Positions 43,099-52,186 of a stretch of DNA of 64,000 nucleotides are shown one piece after another. The notes under the pieces were generated by a model. That model worked only from the letters and a program-made list of their open reading frames with translations. It was not told where the DNA came from and did not search any database. The stretch covers positions 31,730 to 95,729 of the forward strand of contig MVRN01000074.1 in the NCBI GenBank assembly GCA_002067965.1, given 5' to 3'. How positions within the stretch are numbered: position 1 is the stretch's first letter; every line of letters starts with the position of its first letter. This DNA comes from Pelotomaculum sp. PtaU1.Bin035 (GTDB lineage Bacteria > Bacillota > Desulfotomaculia > Desulfotomaculales > Pelotomaculaceae). A program made the position numbers and the translations under genes.

Positions 43099-45774
43099 TT
43101 ATAACGTACCAAAATCTTGTTTCACGCCAGGCATGTTCTTTACCTTGGCCTGTGCCGCAGCCAGACGGGCGATGGGTACCCGGAACGGTGAGCAACTTAC
43201 AAAGTTCAACCCGACAAGATGGCAGAATTCGATCGAACTAGGTTCACCGCCATGCTCACCGCAGATGCCGATAAGTAAGTCTGGTTTAGTAGCACGCCCT
43301 AATTCCACCGCCATCTTCATCAGTTTGCCCACGCCCAAACGGTCGAGCACAACAAACGGGCTGTCAGAAAAGATTTTCTTATCCAGGTAGGCGGGAATGA
43401 ACTTCCCTTCCGCATCGTCCCTGGAAAATCCCAAAGTGGTTTGGGTAAGGTCATTGGTGCCGAAAGAAAAGAACTCAGCATGGGTGGCCACTTCGTCGGC
43501 CAGCAGCGCCGCTCTGGGCACCTCGATCATGGTTCCGATAGTATAGTGAATTTTTACCCCGGTCTCTTTCATAACTTCTTCACCAGCATTAACTACGAGT
43601 TCCCGCAAGAGAGCCAGTTCTTTTACGTCAATAACCAAGGGAATTTCAATTTCCGGGACAGGATTGTAACCTTCCTTGATCAATTGTGCGGCAGCCTGCA
43701 ACACAGCCCTGGCCTGCATTTCGTAAACCTCCGGGAAGGTAATTCCCAGGCGGCAGCCCCGGTGTCCAAGCATCGGGTTAAACTCGGAAAGCGCACGGAC
43801 TTTGCGCAAGAGTTCTTCTTTCTCCGAGATTTTGGCTTTATCGCCATTGGTCAGACGCAGAGTAGTTATTTCCACCATCAGTTCTTCAGCGTTGGGCAGA
43901 AACTCATGCAGAGGCGGGTCGAGGAAGCGAATGGTTACCGGAAAACCGTCCATCGCTTTCAATATTCCGTAAAAGTCACCCTGTTGCATCGGAAGCAGCT
44001 TAGCCAGCGCAGCCTGCCGCTCTTCCAAGGTTGAAGCGATGATCATTTCCTGGACAATCGGCAAGCGGCTCTGAGCCATGAACATATGCTCGGTACGGCA
44101 CAAACCAATCCCAGCTGCTCCAAATTCCCGTGATTTGGCAGCATCTTCCGGCGTATCCGCATTTGCCCTTACACCAAGTGAGCGAATTTCGTCCGCCCAC
44201 TCCAGAATTTTTTGGAATTCCGAAGAAAGCTCCGGGTCAATCATCGGCACTTCACCCAGCATAACACTGCCGTTAGAACCGTCAACTGAGATTATATCTC
44301 CTTCTTTAACTTTCAAATCACCAATTGTAAATAATTTATTGTCATAATCGATCCGCACGGCTTCACAGCCGCATACACAAGGCTTACCCATGCCGCGGGC
44401 TACCACAGCTGCGTGGCTGGTCATACCACCTCTTGAGGTCAGGACCCCCTGTGCCGCAACAATCCCGTGGATGTCATCCGGAGTTGTCTCGGTGCGTACC
44501 AGTATCAGCTTTTTACCCGTCTTTGCCAGTTCTTCAGCCAAACCCGCGTCAAAAACTACCGCTCCCGAGGCGGCTCCGGGCGAAGCAGGCAACCCTTTAG
44601 CTATTACATCCAATCTGGCACCCGGGTCAATGCGGCGGTGCAACAATTGGTCCAGTTGGCCGGCCTCAACTCGCAATATTGCGTCATCCTTCGTAATCAG
44701 GCCTTCATCAACCATATCCACAGCAATTTTTATTGCAGCCGGAGCAGTGCGCTTGCCGTTCCTTGTTTGAAGAATCCACAGTTTGCCGCGTTCAACAGTG
44801 AACTCAATATCCTGCATGTTCCGGTAGTGTTTTTCCAATAGATTACAGGTATCGGCAAATTGCCGGTAAATTTCCGGCATATCTTTATCCAGCGCGGCAA
44901 TAGGCTGGGGAGTGCGGATGCCGGCCACCACATCCTCGCCCTGCGCATTGATCAGGTATTCACCATAGAGTTTTTTCTCCCCGGTTGACGGGTTGCGGGT
45001 AAAAGCCACACCAGTACCGCAGTCATCACCCATATTGCCGAAAACCATCGCCTGGATATTTACCGCAGTACCGTAATCGTCGGGGATCTTGTTCAGCTTC
45101 CGGTAAACGATAGCCCGGTCATTATTCCATGAGTTAAATACGGCGAAAACAGACATAAAAAGCTGCTCTAATGGCTCTTGTGGAAATGAGCGCCCGGTTT
45201 CTTCCTGAATCAAATTTTTATAACCAACAATAACTTCTTGCAAGTCAGCCGCAGATAGCTCGTGATCAAAACGCACATCCGTTTTTTTCTTCTGCGCTTC
45301 AAGGATGCTTTCAAACTTATGGTGCTCCACACCCATAACCACGTCGCCGAACATGGTGATAAAGCGGCGGTAGCAATCCTTGGCAAATCGTTCGTTATTT
45401 GTGGAACTGGCAAGGGCATTTACCGTACGGTCATTTAGACCAAGGTTCAGCACGGTATCCATCATGCCAGGCATGGAAACGGGAGCTCCGGAACGCACCG
45501 ACACTAATAACGGGTTGCTTTCATCACCAAACTTCTTACCCAACTTGGCTTCAAGCAGTTTTATTTTCTCTTTTACTTCATCTTCCAAGCCGGCAGGAAA
45601 TTTCTGTCCCTGGGCAGTAAAATCTCTGCATGCTTCAGTTGTAATAACCAAACCTGGCGGCACAGGCAGCCCGATATTGGTCATTTCGGCCATGTTGGCG
45701 CCTTTTCCTCCAAGCAACATTTTCATTTCCGAATTTCCCTCTTCAAAAAGATATACGTATTTTTTATTAGCCAT
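43099..45774 (-). CDS. ppdK: Pyruvate, phosphate dikinase
   Basis: Interconverts pyruvate + ATP + Pi with PEP + AMP + PPi. The 891-aa product has the N-terminal ATP-grasp part (LLGGKGANMAEMTNIGLPVPPG), the phosphohistidine loop GGMTSHAAVVARGMGKPC (His near 455) and the C-terminal PEP-binding barrel ending NFVSCSPFRVPIARLAA. Start at ATG 45774 (MANKKYVYLF) with GGAGGGA upstream; 19 upstream codons are rejected. In anaerobic Clostridia it serves gluconeogenesis or PPi-linked glycolysis. Its regulatory kinase/phosphorylase is at 50579. Confidence 0.97.
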   Translation of the reverse strand: MANKKYVYLFEEGNSEMKMLLGGKGANMAEMTNIGLPVPPGLVITTEACRDFTAQGQKFPAGLEDEVKEKIKLLEAKLGKKFGDESNPLLVSVRSGAPVSMPGMMDTVLNLGLNDRTVNALASSTNNERFAKDCYRRFITMFGDVVMGVEHHKFESILEAQKKKTDVRFDHELSAADLQEVIVGYKNLIQEETGRSFPQEPLEQLFMSVFAVFNSWNNDRAIVYRKLNKIPDDYGTAVNIQAMVFGNMGDDCGTGVAFTRNPSTGEKKLYGEYLINAQGEDVVAGIRTPQPIAALDKDMPEIYRQFADTCNLLEKHYRNMQDIEFTVERGKLWILQTRNGKRTAPAAIKIAVDMVDEGLITKDDAILRVEAGQLDQLLHRRIDPGARLDVIAKGLPASPGAASGAVVFDAGLAEELAKTGKKLILVRTETTPDDIHGIVAAQGVLTSRGGMTSHAAVVARGMGKPCVCGCEAVRIDYDNKLFTIGDLKVKEGDIISVDGSNGSVMLGEVPMIDPELSSEFQKILEWADEIRSLGVRANADTPEDAAKSREFGAAGIGLCRTEHMFMAQSRLPIVQEMIIASTLEERQAALAKLLPMQQGDFYGILKAMDGFPVTIRFLDPPLHEFLPNAEELMVEITTLRLTNGDKAKISEKEELLRKVRALSEFNPMLGHRGCRLGITFPEVYEMQARAVLQAAAQLIKEGYNPVPEIEIPLVIDVKELALLRELVVNAGEEVMKETGVKIHYTIGTMIEVPRAALLADEVATHAEFFSFGTNDLTQTTLGFSRDDAEGKFIPAYLDKKIFSDSPFVVLDRLGVGKLMKMAVELGRATKPDLLIGICGEHGGEPSSIEFCHLVGLNFVSCSPFRVPIARLAAAQAKVKNMPGVKQDFGTL

Positions 45775-45934
45775 GGCTTTCCCTCCAGAAAAATGAATAT
45801 TGTACCAATAGTTAAACATATTATAACCCATTATAGCTAATAAACCATATTATTAATACAAAAAATTATATACTAATAATACAAAACACAGTTCCATATG
45901 ATATCACTATACGGTCATAATAACAAAGTTATTT

Positions 45935-47689
45935 TTATACTTTACTAAACCTCTCCAAAGTGGCCTTATGTTCATCCGATATTTCCTTCGGGAGCTTTTC
46001 TCCAAATTTCTCCAAAAAAGATGCCTGATCGTTCAGTTCTTCCAGCCAGACATCCTTTTCAACACTGAGAAGAGACTCAATCGCTCCGGCAGGCAAATCC
46101 AATCCCTCCAGGTTTAGTGATTCAACCGCCGGAACATAGCCGATCGGAGTCTCAACGGCTTCACCCTTTCCTTCGCAACGTGAAATTATCCAGTTCAAAA
46201 CCCGTAAGTTTTCGCCAAAACCAGGCCAGAGGAATTTACCCTGTTCGTCTGTGCGGAACCAGTTAACGTTGAAAATCTTTGGCGGGTTGGGAATCTTCTT
46301 ACCCATTTCCAGCCAATGCTTCCAATAGTCACACATGTGGTAACCGCAAAACGGCAGCATCGCCATCGGGTCGCGGCGAACAACACCGACATCGCCCATA
46401 GCCGCAGCGGTGGTTTCCGAAGCCATGGTAGCGCCCACGAAAACCCCGTGCTGCCAGTTATAGGACTGGTAGGCCAGGGGGGCGACTTTCGCCCGCCGCC
46501 CGCCAAAGATCAATGCCGAAATGGGCACTCCTTTTGGATTTCGCCATTCAGGTGAAATTGAAGGGCACTGACTGGCAGGAGCGGTAAAACGGGAGTTCGG
46601 ATGGGCGCCGTTTGTGCCGCTATACGGTGTCCAGGGATCTCCTTTCCAGTCAATACCGTGCGCCGGCGGATCCTGATCCAGCCCTTCCCACCAAACTGTA
46701 CCGTCCGGCCCCTCAAGTACGTTTGTGTAAATCGTATTTTTTGAAGCTGCAATCAGCGCGTTTGGGTTGGTTATTATGCTGGTCCCGGGAACAACCCCGA
46801 AAAATCCGGTTTCCGGGTTAACCGCCCAGAGACGCCCGTCTTCACCAATCCGCATCCACGCTATATCGTCGCCAACCGTCCAGGTCTTATAACCTTTTAG
46901 AGCTAATGGAGGGATGAGCATCGCCAGGTTGGTTTTCCCGCAGGCGCTGGGGAAGGCTGCTGCAATATAAGAAATCTTCCCTTGTGGATCCTCTATGCCA
47001 AGAATCAGCATATGCTCGGCCAGCCAACCTTCTTCCTTCGCCATATGGCTGGCTATGCGCAACGAAAAACATTTTTTACCTAATAAAACATTGCCGCCGT
47101 ATCCGGAACCCACACTCCAGATCGTGTTATCTTCAGGGAAGTGCATAATATAACGCCTTTCAGGATTCAGGTCGGCCTTCGAATGGAGTCCTTTTACAAA
47201 GTTTCCAGAATCACCAAGCTGCTCCATCGCTGCCTTACCCATCATGGTCATAATTCTCATATTTAAAACTACATAAATACTATCGGTTAATTCTATACCG
47301 ACTTTACTGAATGGTGAACCCTTGGGCCCCATGATATAGGGAATAACATACATTGTCCTTCCCCGCATCGAGCCGTCAAAAATCTTTCCTGCTTTATCGT
47401 ATGCTTCTGCCGGCGCCATCCAGTTATTTGTCGGGCCGGCATCCTCTTTATTGGTAGTGCAAATGAAGGTAAGGTGCTCTACCCTGGCAACGTCATTGCT
47501 TGCCGTCCTGTGAAACAAGCAGCCGGGATACTTTTCTTGATTGAGATATTTCATTTCCCCGGTGCTTACTGCCTCTTCAGTCAACCTTATTCTTTCCTCG
47601 TCAGAACCATCGAGCCAGACGACTTTATCCGGCTTGGTGAGCTTAGCCATTTCCTCAACCCATTGTGCTACAGCTTTATTGTTATACAT
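45935..47689 (-). CDS. pckG: Phosphoenolpyruvate carboxykinase (GTP)
   Basis: 584-aa GTP-type PEPCK converting oxaloacetate and GTP to PEP and CO2. Visible motifs: RTMYVIPYIMGPKGSP, the kinase-1a loop FPSACGKTNLAML with the reactive Cys (near 257), VGDDIAWMR metal site, and FGGRRAKVAPLAYQS. Length is slightly under the ~600-aa norm. ATG start with AAAGGAGAT 5 nt upstream. It lies 160 nt upstream of ppdK on the same strand, placing both PEP-forming enzymes together. Confidence 0.97.
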   Translation of the reverse strand: MYNNKAVAQWVEEMAKLTKPDKVVWLDGSDEERIRLTEEAVSTGEMKYLNQEKYPGCLFHRTASNDVARVEHLTFICTTNKEDAGPTNNWMAPAEAYDKAGKIFDGSMRGRTMYVIPYIMGPKGSPFSKVGIELTDSIYVVLNMRIMTMMGKAAMEQLGDSGNFVKGLHSKADLNPERRYIMHFPEDNTIWSVGSGYGGNVLLGKKCFSLRIASHMAKEEGWLAEHMLILGIEDPQGKISYIAAAFPSACGKTNLAMLIPPLALKGYKTWTVGDDIAWMRIGEDGRLWAVNPETGFFGVVPGTSIITNPNALIAASKNTIYTNVLEGPDGTVWWEGLDQDPPAHGIDWKGDPWTPYSGTNGAHPNSRFTAPASQCPSISPEWRNPKGVPISALIFGGRRAKVAPLAYQSYNWQHGVFVGATMASETTAAAMGDVGVVRRDPMAMLPFCGYHMCDYWKHWLEMGKKIPNPPKIFNVNWFRTDEQGKFLWPGFGENLRVLNWIISRCEGKGEAVETPIGYVPAVESLNLEGLDLPAGAIESLLSVEKDVWLEELNDQASFLEKFGEKLPKEISDEHKATLERFSKV

Positions 47690-47724
47690 AATATCTCCTT
47701 TCCTATCAACCGATATATTATTTC

Positions 47725-47777
47725 GGGAAAATAATAGCTAGTACTTCTCAACTGTAGTAGATAGGCTATTTTTTCCC
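47725..47777. repeat. Imperfect inverted repeat between pckG and the TerC gene
   Basis: GGGAAAATAATAGC (47725-47738) pairs with GCTATTTTTTCCC (47765-47777), with inner pairing of AGTACT and AGTAG. It starts 35 bp upstream of the pckG start in the divergent region (47690-47977), where it could act as an operator or 5'-UTR structure. No known riboswitch was recognised there. Confidence 0.5.
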
Positions 47778-47977
47778 AACAACCAACAAAAAATAAAATA
47801 TCCTTATGGCTTATTATCTCGGCAATTAACATTTAAATCAATCCACTAAATGTAAAAATATGTAAATTATATGTCTATTATTTGTTTATTAATTAAAAGC
47901 ATTATAAAAAAGAACTGGAATATAAATTGTTCTACATAGGGGTTAATTTAACAACATTTAAGCCGGGGGGTATTTGA

Positions 47978-48643
47978 GTGGAAACATGTGGAAACCTCGC
48001 TTTCATGTTTTCAATCCTGCAAATAATCATTATAGACCTGGTATTGAGTGGGGATAACGCTGTGGTTATTGGTATGGCCACCAGAAACCTGGATGTTCGC
48101 AACAGGAAAAAAGCAGTTTTATTGGGTGCGCTGGCAGCCATCCTATTACGGATTTTTTTTACTTATATAGCCGCTGTTAGTCTGGTGCAGGTACCTCTGT
48201 TGCAACTGATCGGCGGGTTGGCGCTGATCTGGATAGCAGTTAAGCTACTTGTGGATAACAATGTTGATTGTACCATTGTATCATCACAAAGGAGCCTGCT
48301 CAGGGCCGTTAAAACCATAGTCCTGGCCGACCTGATCATGTCTCTGGACAACATCCTGGCTGTGGGAGGGGCATCACACGGGGACTTGATCCTGTTACTG
48401 TTCGGCCTTTTGTTTAGTATGCCGCTTTTGATGGTCGGCAGTCAGTTGCTGGCTTCACTAATGTCCAGGTTTAACTGGATTACTTATCTGGGAGGTGTGG
48501 TTATCGCCTGGGTTGCCGGTGAAATGATTCACAGTGAAATAATCCTGAAAGGGTTATTAGTACCAAATTTTTCTCCATTTTTCATTTCCATTTTCTCCGT
48601 CCTGGTTGTTTTAAGCACAGCGAAGGTAATACAATCCAGGTAA
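47978..48643 (+). CDS. TerC family integral membrane protein (YjbE-like)
   Basis: 221-aa polytopic protein with about seven hydrophobic segments. DLVLSGDNAVVIGMA (near 21) and LADLIMSLDNILAVGG (near 115) are the paired Asp-containing TerC motifs. Known relatives (YceF/YkoY) export manganese and help metallate secreted proteins. GTG start with GGGGGG 7 nt upstream. No yybP-ykoY manganese riboswitch was recognised upstream. Divergent from pckG. Confidence 0.93.
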   Translation: METCGNLAFMFSILQIIIIDLVLSGDNAVVIGMATRNLDVRNRKKAVLLGALAAILLRIFFTYIAAVSLVQVPLLQLIGGLALIWIAVKLLVDNNVDCTIVSSQRSLLRAVKTIVLADLIMSLDNILAVGGASHGDLILLLFGLLFSMPLLMVGSQLLASLMSRFNWITYLGGVVIAWVAGEMIHSEIILKGLLVPNFSPFFISIFSVLVVLSTAKVIQSR

Positions 48644-48719
48644 GCAACAAAACTTAACATGGTTTTTAGCGGCAACGTAAGCTTACATCTAATAAGTTAC
48701 CGCCATCCAGGTGGACGCC

Positions 48720-50015
48720 CTATTCTCTCCAGTTCCGGCCAGACCTTTTTGGCAGCATAATATTAGAGAAGGTCTCCAGGCTGCCCCGGTCAGGGACTAG
48801 TGTTTCCAGCACGTCGTCTATTGTAATGATGCCCATAATCACGCCTTGATCGTCCACCACCGGTACAGCCAGCAGGTTATATTTGTTTACCACATCCAAC
48901 ACTCTCTTGTGATCATCATAGTGGTTCACATATATCACGCGGGTACTCATAAACCCGCCTAAAGCAGCATGAGGCTGCGCAATAATAAGGTCCCGCAAAG
49001 AAACTACTCCTTGTAAGACCTCTTGCTCATCGACTACGTACAAATAATAAATTGTTTCTGCCGATGGCGCAAGCTCCCGCAACCGGTTAATTGTCTCCTC
49101 GGCAGTCATTCCGGCTGTAAAAGCAATATATTCCGTGGTCATCAGAGCACCTGCCGTATCTTCGGGATAACCCATCAACTCCCTAACGTCTTGAGCTTCA
49201 TCGGGCTCCATCAGGTCGAGAAGTTCACTGGATTTTTCCAACGGCAGTTCGCCCAGGATATCAGCAGCTTCGTCAGGAGGCATTTCTTCCAGTATATCTG
49301 AGGCACGCAAGCTATCCATACGCTCAATGATTTCCACACGGGTATCCAGATCTACCTCTACCAGAGCCTCAGCAGCCGTCTGGTTGTCGAGATTATCAAT
49401 AAAGCCGGTGCGTTCCTGATGGTCCAAATCTTCCATGATATCGGCAATATCTGCCGGGTGTAATTGGTTGAGCCTGCTTTGTTCTTGACTAAGCCGCAGG
49501 TTAGCTGTTCTTGTTTCAATAGGTGTAATATACTGCCAACCTACGAATTGGTTATCCAGGTTTTGAATCAAAAATTCCATGCCAAGGCGCCTGAATAAAC
49601 CGCGCAGTCCGATATCCACCGCCACCAGGATGATATCGCTGGTTTGCCCATGATGCACCCAGGATAACTTGATATCGTTCACCCGGACTAGTTTGGATCC
49701 TTTTAAATCAATGATTTGTTTATCCAACAACCACTTGCCCACATAAATTTCATCTTCCTGCAAGTGGCTCATATTACCCTTTTCCAGTTTACTTTTAAGT
49801 TTTAGACCCCGTTCGTCCCACTTATCGATTTGGCTGATATCTATATGATCCTGCACCCCTTTGGCGTATTTAATGCCTGTTACCCGGGGAGAAATGCCAT
49901 CCCAGCGTACCGCCATGTCCCTAAGGCGGCCTATCGAACGATCCTGATCGTCATATATCGGTTTACCCATCACCTGGCTAAAATAAAATTCCCCTAAAAC
50001 TTTTACCTGAATCAC
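48720..50015 (-). CDS. Soluble PRC-barrel / MgtE_N / CBS domain protein (no channel domain)
   Basis: 431-aa protein with an N-terminal PRC-barrel-like domain (about 1-80), a linker domain, a MgtE N-terminal superhelical domain (about 185-285; LHPADIADIMEDLDHQER, EEMPPDEAADILGELP) and two CBS domains (about 300-420; GVVSLRDLIIAQP, GIITIDDVLETLVPD). The transmembrane channel of MgtE is absent. It may sense Mg2+ or nucleotides for a partner. GTG start at 50015 with AAGGAGGG 7 nt upstream; the longer frame to 50048 lacks a site. Confidence 0.88.
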   Translation of the reverse strand: MIQVKVLGEFYFSQVMGKPIYDDQDRSIGRLRDMAVRWDGISPRVTGIKYAKGVQDHIDISQIDKWDERGLKLKSKLEKGNMSHLQEDEIYVGKWLLDKQIIDLKGSKLVRVNDIKLSWVHHGQTSDIILVAVDIGLRGLFRRLGMEFLIQNLDNQFVGWQYITPIETRTANLRLSQEQSRLNQLHPADIADIMEDLDHQERTGFIDNLDNQTAAEALVEVDLDTRVEIIERMDSLRASDILEEMPPDEAADILGELPLEKSSELLDLMEPDEAQDVRELMGYPEDTAGALMTTEYIAFTAGMTAEETINRLRELAPSAETIYYLYVVDEQEVLQGVVSLRDLIIAQPHAALGGFMSTRVIYVNHYDDHKRVLDVVNKYNLLAVPVVDDQGVIMGIITIDDVLETLVPDRGSLETFSNIMLPKRSGRNWRE

Positions 50016-50578
50016 TGGCAATCCCTCCTTCAATCTCCGGAACGCCAATTCTCAGCAAGAAAGGCAGCCGGACAACCGAAAATTTATCTTGTCCCCACAA
50101 CCAAAACTGATATAACATCCGGCGTCCACTACGCAGCCTCCTTTTAGGTATTTAATTGTTTCGGTAATAATTTAATTTTACTATCAATTGCCGTATATTG
50201 CAAGATAGGAAAAGCAGCATGATAATATTTTATGTATTTAAACTATTACGAGGCTATATAAATCAATATAACTATATTTGAGAAGTATTAAAAATACAGA
50301 ATACAGATGAAGGAATTTCCAATAAATCTGGCCGAAACCAATTGAAGAATAACAGATAATTATGTCAATATAACATTACACATAATCCGGAAGCTTAGGG
50401 GCATTATTTATATTACCGAATATTATTAATACCTGCTTTACGGCAAGCTATTTTTATCATTATTTACAAATAAGCCGGGTTTAATGCCCGGCTTAACTCG
50501 TAGGTTTGATTAGTTTAAATTCTTATGTAAAATTTACAGGATCGGTTTTTTGTCATGGGATTGATTTTTAAAATTTAT
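50016..50578. other. Long AT-rich intergenic region, no gene recognised
   Basis: 563 bp between the MgtE_N/CBS gene and the PPDK regulator. It contains the terminator at 50471-50495 and a minor hairpin GGACAA/TTGTCC in the leader of the MgtE_N/CBS gene (about 50070-50095). I looked for an M-box magnesium riboswitch and did not find its conserved sequence. Confidence 0.5.
50471..50495 (-). terminator. Terminator after the PPDK regulatory protein gene
   Basis: Perfect 9-bp stem TAAGCCGGG/CCCGGCTTA with a 7-nt loop, about 85 nt past the stop; T-tract on the minus strand is short (TTATTTG). Confidence 0.65.
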
Positions 50579-51412
50579 TTATCTACCGCGCTTTTCTTGC
50601 CTAAAATATATTTCTAAAACCCTGCTGGCTGTCTCCTCCACTGCCTTGTTGGTTACATCAATAACCGGACATCCGGTTCTTTTCATTATATCTTCAGCAT
50701 ATTCCAGCTCTTTATGGATACGCTCCATGCTGACATAGTCGGCATTTGATGCCAATCCAAGGGTTTTGAGACGCTCCCGCCTTATTTCATTTAATTGCTG
50801 AGGATGAATACGTAACCCGATCAATTTATGGGCAGGCAATTGGAAAATCTCCTCAGGGGGCGAAACCTCGGGGACTAAGGGAACATTCGCCGCCATGATC
50901 CGCTTATGAGCCAGGTACATGCAAAGAGGCGTCTTAGAGGTTCGAGAAACCCCGATCACTACCAGATCCGCCCTGGTGATACCACGCGCGTCCTTACCGT
51001 CGTCACACTTCACGGCAAATTCGATCGCCTCAACCTTACGAAAGTATTCTTCATCCATCTTGCGCACCAGCCCGGGCTCCAGCTTCGGCTGACAATGAAT
51101 AACCGCAGAAATGGCGTCTATCATCGGAGTCATGATATCCAATGTCGGTATACCGCGTTTAACCGCTTCCCTTACCAGCACTTCACGCAATTCCGGAAGA
51201 ACAAGAGTGTAAGCAATCAGGCTGTTAAAAGTCCCTGCCTCCTCCACTATCTCCGTTATCTCATTAGGGTCGTTAACATAAGGCACCCGGCGAATCTCAA
51301 GCGTGTCGTAATTAAACTGGCTGACTGCGGCACGGGCTACCAGCTCTGCGGTATCACCTACAGAATCGGATATTATATATATAACCGGTTTCAGATCATT
51401 TTCGGCGGAAAT
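50579..51412 (-). CDS. PPDK regulatory kinase/pyrophosphorylase (DUF299, YqfL/PDRP)
   Basis: Bifunctional enzyme that inactivates PPDK by ADP-dependent phosphorylation of its active-site loop and reactivates it by Pi-dependent dephosphorylation. The P-loop-like GVSRTSKTPLCMYLAH is near residue 155, with YIISDSVGDTAELVA at the start. The 277-aa length and N-terminus fit a start at ATT 51412, 8 nt after AAGGAGG (ATC 51415 also possible). A TTG at 51451 lies in ccpN and has no ribosome site. Cotranscribed with ccpN as in Bacillus (ccpN-yqfL). Confidence 0.92.
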   Translation of the reverse strand: MSAENDLKPVIYIISDSVGDTAELVARAAVSQFNYDTLEIRRVPYVNDPNEITEIVEEAGTFNSLIAYTLVLPELREVLVREAVKRGIPTLDIMTPMIDAISAVIHCQPKLEPGLVRKMDEEYFRKVEAIEFAVKCDDGKDARGITRADLVVIGVSRTSKTPLCMYLAHKRIMAANVPLVPEVSPPEEIFQLPAHKLIGLRIHPQQLNEIRRERLKTLGLASNADYVSMERIHKELEYAEDIMKRTGCPVIDVTNKAVEETASRVLEIYFRQEKRGR

Positions 51413-51425
51413 GATTAACTCCTCC

Positions 51426-52064
51426 TTAGCTTCCTTTTCCAAGTTCCACAAAAAGGCGGGTGATATTTGTCTTACTTAAACGTCCAACCACTTCGTACCC
51501 CTCGCCCCCTTCCGGCAGGGTAACCTTGCGCACGACTGGCAGGGCATCCACTTCATGGGTAATTAACTTCCACGCTGCTGACCATACCGATTCTTCAGGG
51601 TTTGTAAACAGCACGTTTGGCATGCGGGTCATAACCACCCCTACCGGCAATTTCTGAATATCCTGGCTGCCAAGTGTGGTCTTTAGCAGGTCTTTCCGGG
51701 AAATAATCCCTTCCAGCAGCCCACCTTCTTTGACCACAAACAGGGTACCCACATCTTCAATAAACATGGTGACCACAGCATCGTATACCGAGCATTTTTC
51801 AGACACTACGATGGGAACCGACTTAACATCGGCTACCGGCACACTGTGCAACTTTTTAGCCACGATTTGATGTGGGAACTTGCCAGTGTGAAAGTAACCC
51901 ACTCTGGGGCGGGCTTCAAGTAGTCCTGACATGGTCAAGATGGCCAAATCCGGCCGCAACGTCGCTCTTGTCAAGGACAGCTTTTCAGCAATCTGCTCAC
52001 CTGTAATCGGTCCCATATTTTTCACGATTTCCAGAATAGCAGTCTGCCGCCTGGTTAATTCCAA
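51426..52064 (-). CDS. ccpN: CcpN-type transcriptional repressor with CBS domains
   Basis: 212-aa regulator: N-terminal winged helix (RQTAILEIVKNMGPITGEQIAE, SLTRATLRPDLAILTMSG) and two CBS domains (about 80-205; GIISRKDLLKTTLG). Bacillus CcpN represses gluconeogenic gapB and pckA during glycolysis, with CBS domains sensing adenine nucleotides. Here ppdK and pckG lie 4-6 kb away, so they are candidate targets. TTG start with GAGGGG 8 nt upstream. Immediately upstream of the PPDK regulator, the Bacillus order. Confidence 0.9.
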   Translation of the reverse strand: MELTRRQTAILEIVKNMGPITGEQIAEKLSLTRATLRPDLAILTMSGLLEARPRVGYFHTGKFPHQIVAKKLHSVPVADVKSVPIVVSEKCSVYDAVVTMFIEDVGTLFVVKEGGLLEGIISRKDLLKTTLGSQDIQKLPVGVVMTRMPNVLFTNPEESVWSAAWKLITHEVDALPVVRKVTLPEGGEGYEVVGRLSKTNITRLFVELGKGS

Positions 52065-52186
52065 ATCAATCGCCCCTCAGAGCATATATGATACACTCAT
52101 TAATTAACTGTCCTAATTTAATATAAACTATATCATGGTCAAATACAACCATCCCTTTTTTAAACAATTGTGAACATTTAAACATA

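Noticed and set aside
47780..47977. Possible yybP-ykoY manganese riboswitch before the TerC gene
   Set aside because: The conserved yybP-ykoY core was not found in this AT-rich leader.
50016..50180. Possible M-box magnesium riboswitch before the MgtE_N/CBS gene
   Set aside because: The conserved M-box sequence was not found; only a weak hairpin is present.
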